Assembly: GCA_900617975.1 (NCBI GenBank) | Contig: UZAE01002182.1 | Location: 1-10,078 of the forward strand | Direction of reading: 5' to 3' | Length of the DNA: 10,078 nt | Source: Rodentolepis nana | Taxonomy: Eukaryota > Platyhelminthes > Cestoda > Cyclophyllidea > Hymenolepididae | In this document: one piece after another, positions 9,154 through 10,078 of the stretch | Layout: the number at the start of each line of letters is the position of its first letter | Position numbering within the stretch: the first letter of the stretch is position 1 | The notes under the pieces: generated by a model | Told to the model about the DNA's origin: nothing | The model's input: the letters and a program-made list of their open reading frames with translations, nothing else | The model's database searches: none | Program-made: the position numbers and the translations under genes

Positions 9154-9254
9154 TTAACTGCTATAAATGTACCCCCCCACCCTTGGGGGAAGCTGAAGTC
9201 AAAGTTTAAGGGCCAATGATAGATATCATAAAACCTGCCATTTGAAATAAATAA
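9154..9254 (+). other. LINE 3' UTR with tail shared by the SINE-like repeats
   Basis: After the ORF stop comes a C7 run and a G5 run (9172-9189) able to form a short hairpin. The pattern GAAGC-GAAGTCA, AAGGGCYAATGAT, ATAAAA, CCTGCYAYTTGAAATAAA then follows to 9254. The same ordered blocks close copies A (282-340) and B (2432-2491). In LINE/SINE pairs the common 3' tail is what the LINE reverse transcriptase recognises. Confidence 0.7.
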
Positions 9255-9258
9255 ATAA

Positions 9259-9270
9259 ATTTTAGTGTCT
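9259..9270. repeat. Target-site duplication of the LINE, right copy
   Basis: ATTTTAGTGTCT is identical to 8380-8391. The pre-insertion site would read straight from TAGCATTCC through one copy of the 12-mer into TCTCAGG. Confidence 0.85.
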
Positions 9271-10026
9271 TCTCAGGTTTAGCTCAACTCGTGAGACGAA
9301 GGCGCTCAAGGAGTCTTTATTAAAGAAGATCGGACGTGTGAGTCAATTAAATGCATTAAGCATGGACGTGAATTGGACAAATGCATTTGTAGCGGATTGT
9401 TACGCTCGTAAAGCCTGACTAACTGAGAAATCTCTATGGCAGTTCTCCAACATCTAGCTAGACTCCCAGAACCAGCTAAGCTATAGCCCAGTTATAAAGG
9501 AAACAGACATGTAGCACGGAGCACGCTTATTCAGTACGTATATTGCGGATAAAGTGTACACATGGGGAGCTACTCATGGTCAGGATGGGGGATTAGGTTA
9601 AACAAACGGAGGTTATTGATTGGTCACTGTTTTTACGGTCGCTGCACACAGAGTTGTACGGTCGCACCTCCCAATCCTGGCGACCAGACATGCAGGCATA
9701 CGATGACGCAAAAAGCGATAACGTGTCCCACACATTCAGCAAATTGCTACAATAATGAATATCAGACGAGTAATTAGTAAATCTAATAAAATAACAAGAA
9801 TTTCTTTAACTTCACGCTCGTTTATATTTGCCAATATTTTTAAATGAATTTATCGATAAGTAGAACCTTCTATTCGGCTTTCGGTTAAACAAAATTTAAA
9901 CACTCCCAGGGTGAATCGTACAATGTTCATTTTAAAAAAATTCACTCTTCATTTAGTAAATATTTTAGAACTCACGTCTTAAAACCTGACGAAGTAATCT
10001 CGTTACCTTGGCGTTGCTCTACTTAC
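9271..10026. other. Non-coding stretch, no gene recognised
   Basis: A 71-codon plus-strand ATG frame at 9562-9777 has six cysteines in its second half. It lacks a signal peptide or any familiar spacing, and its base content is richer in GC than its flanks. I do not call it a gene. From about 9780 the sequence returns to AT-rich DNA with dense stops. Confidence 0.5.
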
Positions 10027-10078
10027 CCGTCAGAGGATGTCAGTTGCTCCCCGCAACCACGCCCCCCCCCCCACCCTT
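10027..10078 (-). other. Possible minus-strand exon end (donor) next to a C-tract, cut by window edge
   Basis: On the minus strand, CTGACGG is followed by GTAAGT (plus-strand ACTTAC at 10021-10026), an ideal splice donor. The 52 bases before it are much more GC-rich than the neighbouring DNA, as a first exon or 5' UTR might be. The C-run at 10062-10072 followed by ACCCTT also matches 9172-9184 in the LINE 3' UTR, so the edge could instead be the start of another LINE copy on the plus strand. Neither can be settled within the window. Confidence 0.2.

Larger units (their letters stand above)
8392..9258 (+). mobile_element. 5'-truncated non-LTR retrotransposon (LINE) copy
   Basis: The insertion is bounded by the perfect 12-bp duplication ATTTTAGTGTCT. 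It retains only the 3' end of the element: the RNase H domain, the C-terminal Cys/His region, a roughly 100-nt 3' UTR with a C-run/G-run hairpin (about 9172-9189), and a tail ending in AAATAAATAAAT. The endonuclease and reverse transcriptase domains are missing because of 5' truncation, which is typical of target-primed reverse transcription. An RNase H domain downstream of the RT points to an I/Jockey-group-like clade (LOA, I, R1 relatives), but the exact clade needs the missing RT. The 3' end (9189-9254) is shared with the SINE-like copies at 26-343 and 2172-2493. Confidence 0.85.

Noticed and set aside
8350..9315. Shared 10-mer CAAGGAGTCT near 8352 and 9305
   Set aside because: The match does not extend on either side and is not flush with the LINE ends; the ATTTTAGTGTCT pair explains the insertion better.
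9562..9777. 71-codon ATG frame with six cysteines, possible small secreted peptide
   Set aside because: No hydrophobic leader, no recognised cysteine framework, and no transcript signals nearby.
1..10078. CRISPR array, bacterial operon or prophage
   Set aside because: There are no regularly spaced repeats and no closely packed ORFs, while introns and LINE remains point to an animal genome.

Overview
The window looks like AT-rich nuclear DNA of an animal, most likely an arthropod. Three things support this: a spliced gene with GT-AG introns and an AATAAA signal, non-LTR retrotransposon remains with a TDGS-type RNase H domain and the GHDCLAKHLHR-type C-terminal region common in arthropod elements, and long AT-rich stretches without open reading frames. 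The species cannot be named from the sequence, and nothing bacterial (operons, Shine-Dalgarno-spaced genes) is present.

Layout. Positions 1-376 hold a SINE-like repeat (copy A, about 26-343) bracketed by a 12-bp direct repeat. Positions 377-2160 are AT-rich DNA with no recognisable gene. A second copy of the same repeat (copy B, 2172-2493) lies in the same orientation. Positions 2494-6515 are again mainly non-coding, with a few hairpins, two exact TCAAGGTCA nuclear-receptor-type sites and one weak candidate exon (4386-4545). The only convincing host gene is at 6516-7495, plus strand: three exons encode a predicted 281-residue protein made almost entirely of ankyrin repeats. Its second intron appears to be only 32 nt long, and its AATAAA signal overlaps the stop codon.

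Positions 7540-8379 are non-coding. Positions 8392-9258 are a 5'-truncated, dead LINE copy (RNase H domain plus C-terminal Cys/His region) with a perfect 12-bp target-site duplication. Positions 9271 to the end are mostly non-coding. The last 52 bases are unusually GC-rich and contain a strong minus-strand splice donor and a C-tract resembling the LINE 3' UTR.

How the parts relate. The last roughly 60 bp of the LINE are shared with the ends of copies A and B. That is the arrangement expected when a short non-autonomous element borrows the 3' tail, and so the reverse transcriptase, of a partner LINE. The ankyrin gene has no visible functional link to the repeats. The most distinctive observations are the ultra-short intron in the ankyrin gene and the LINE/SINE-like tail sharing.
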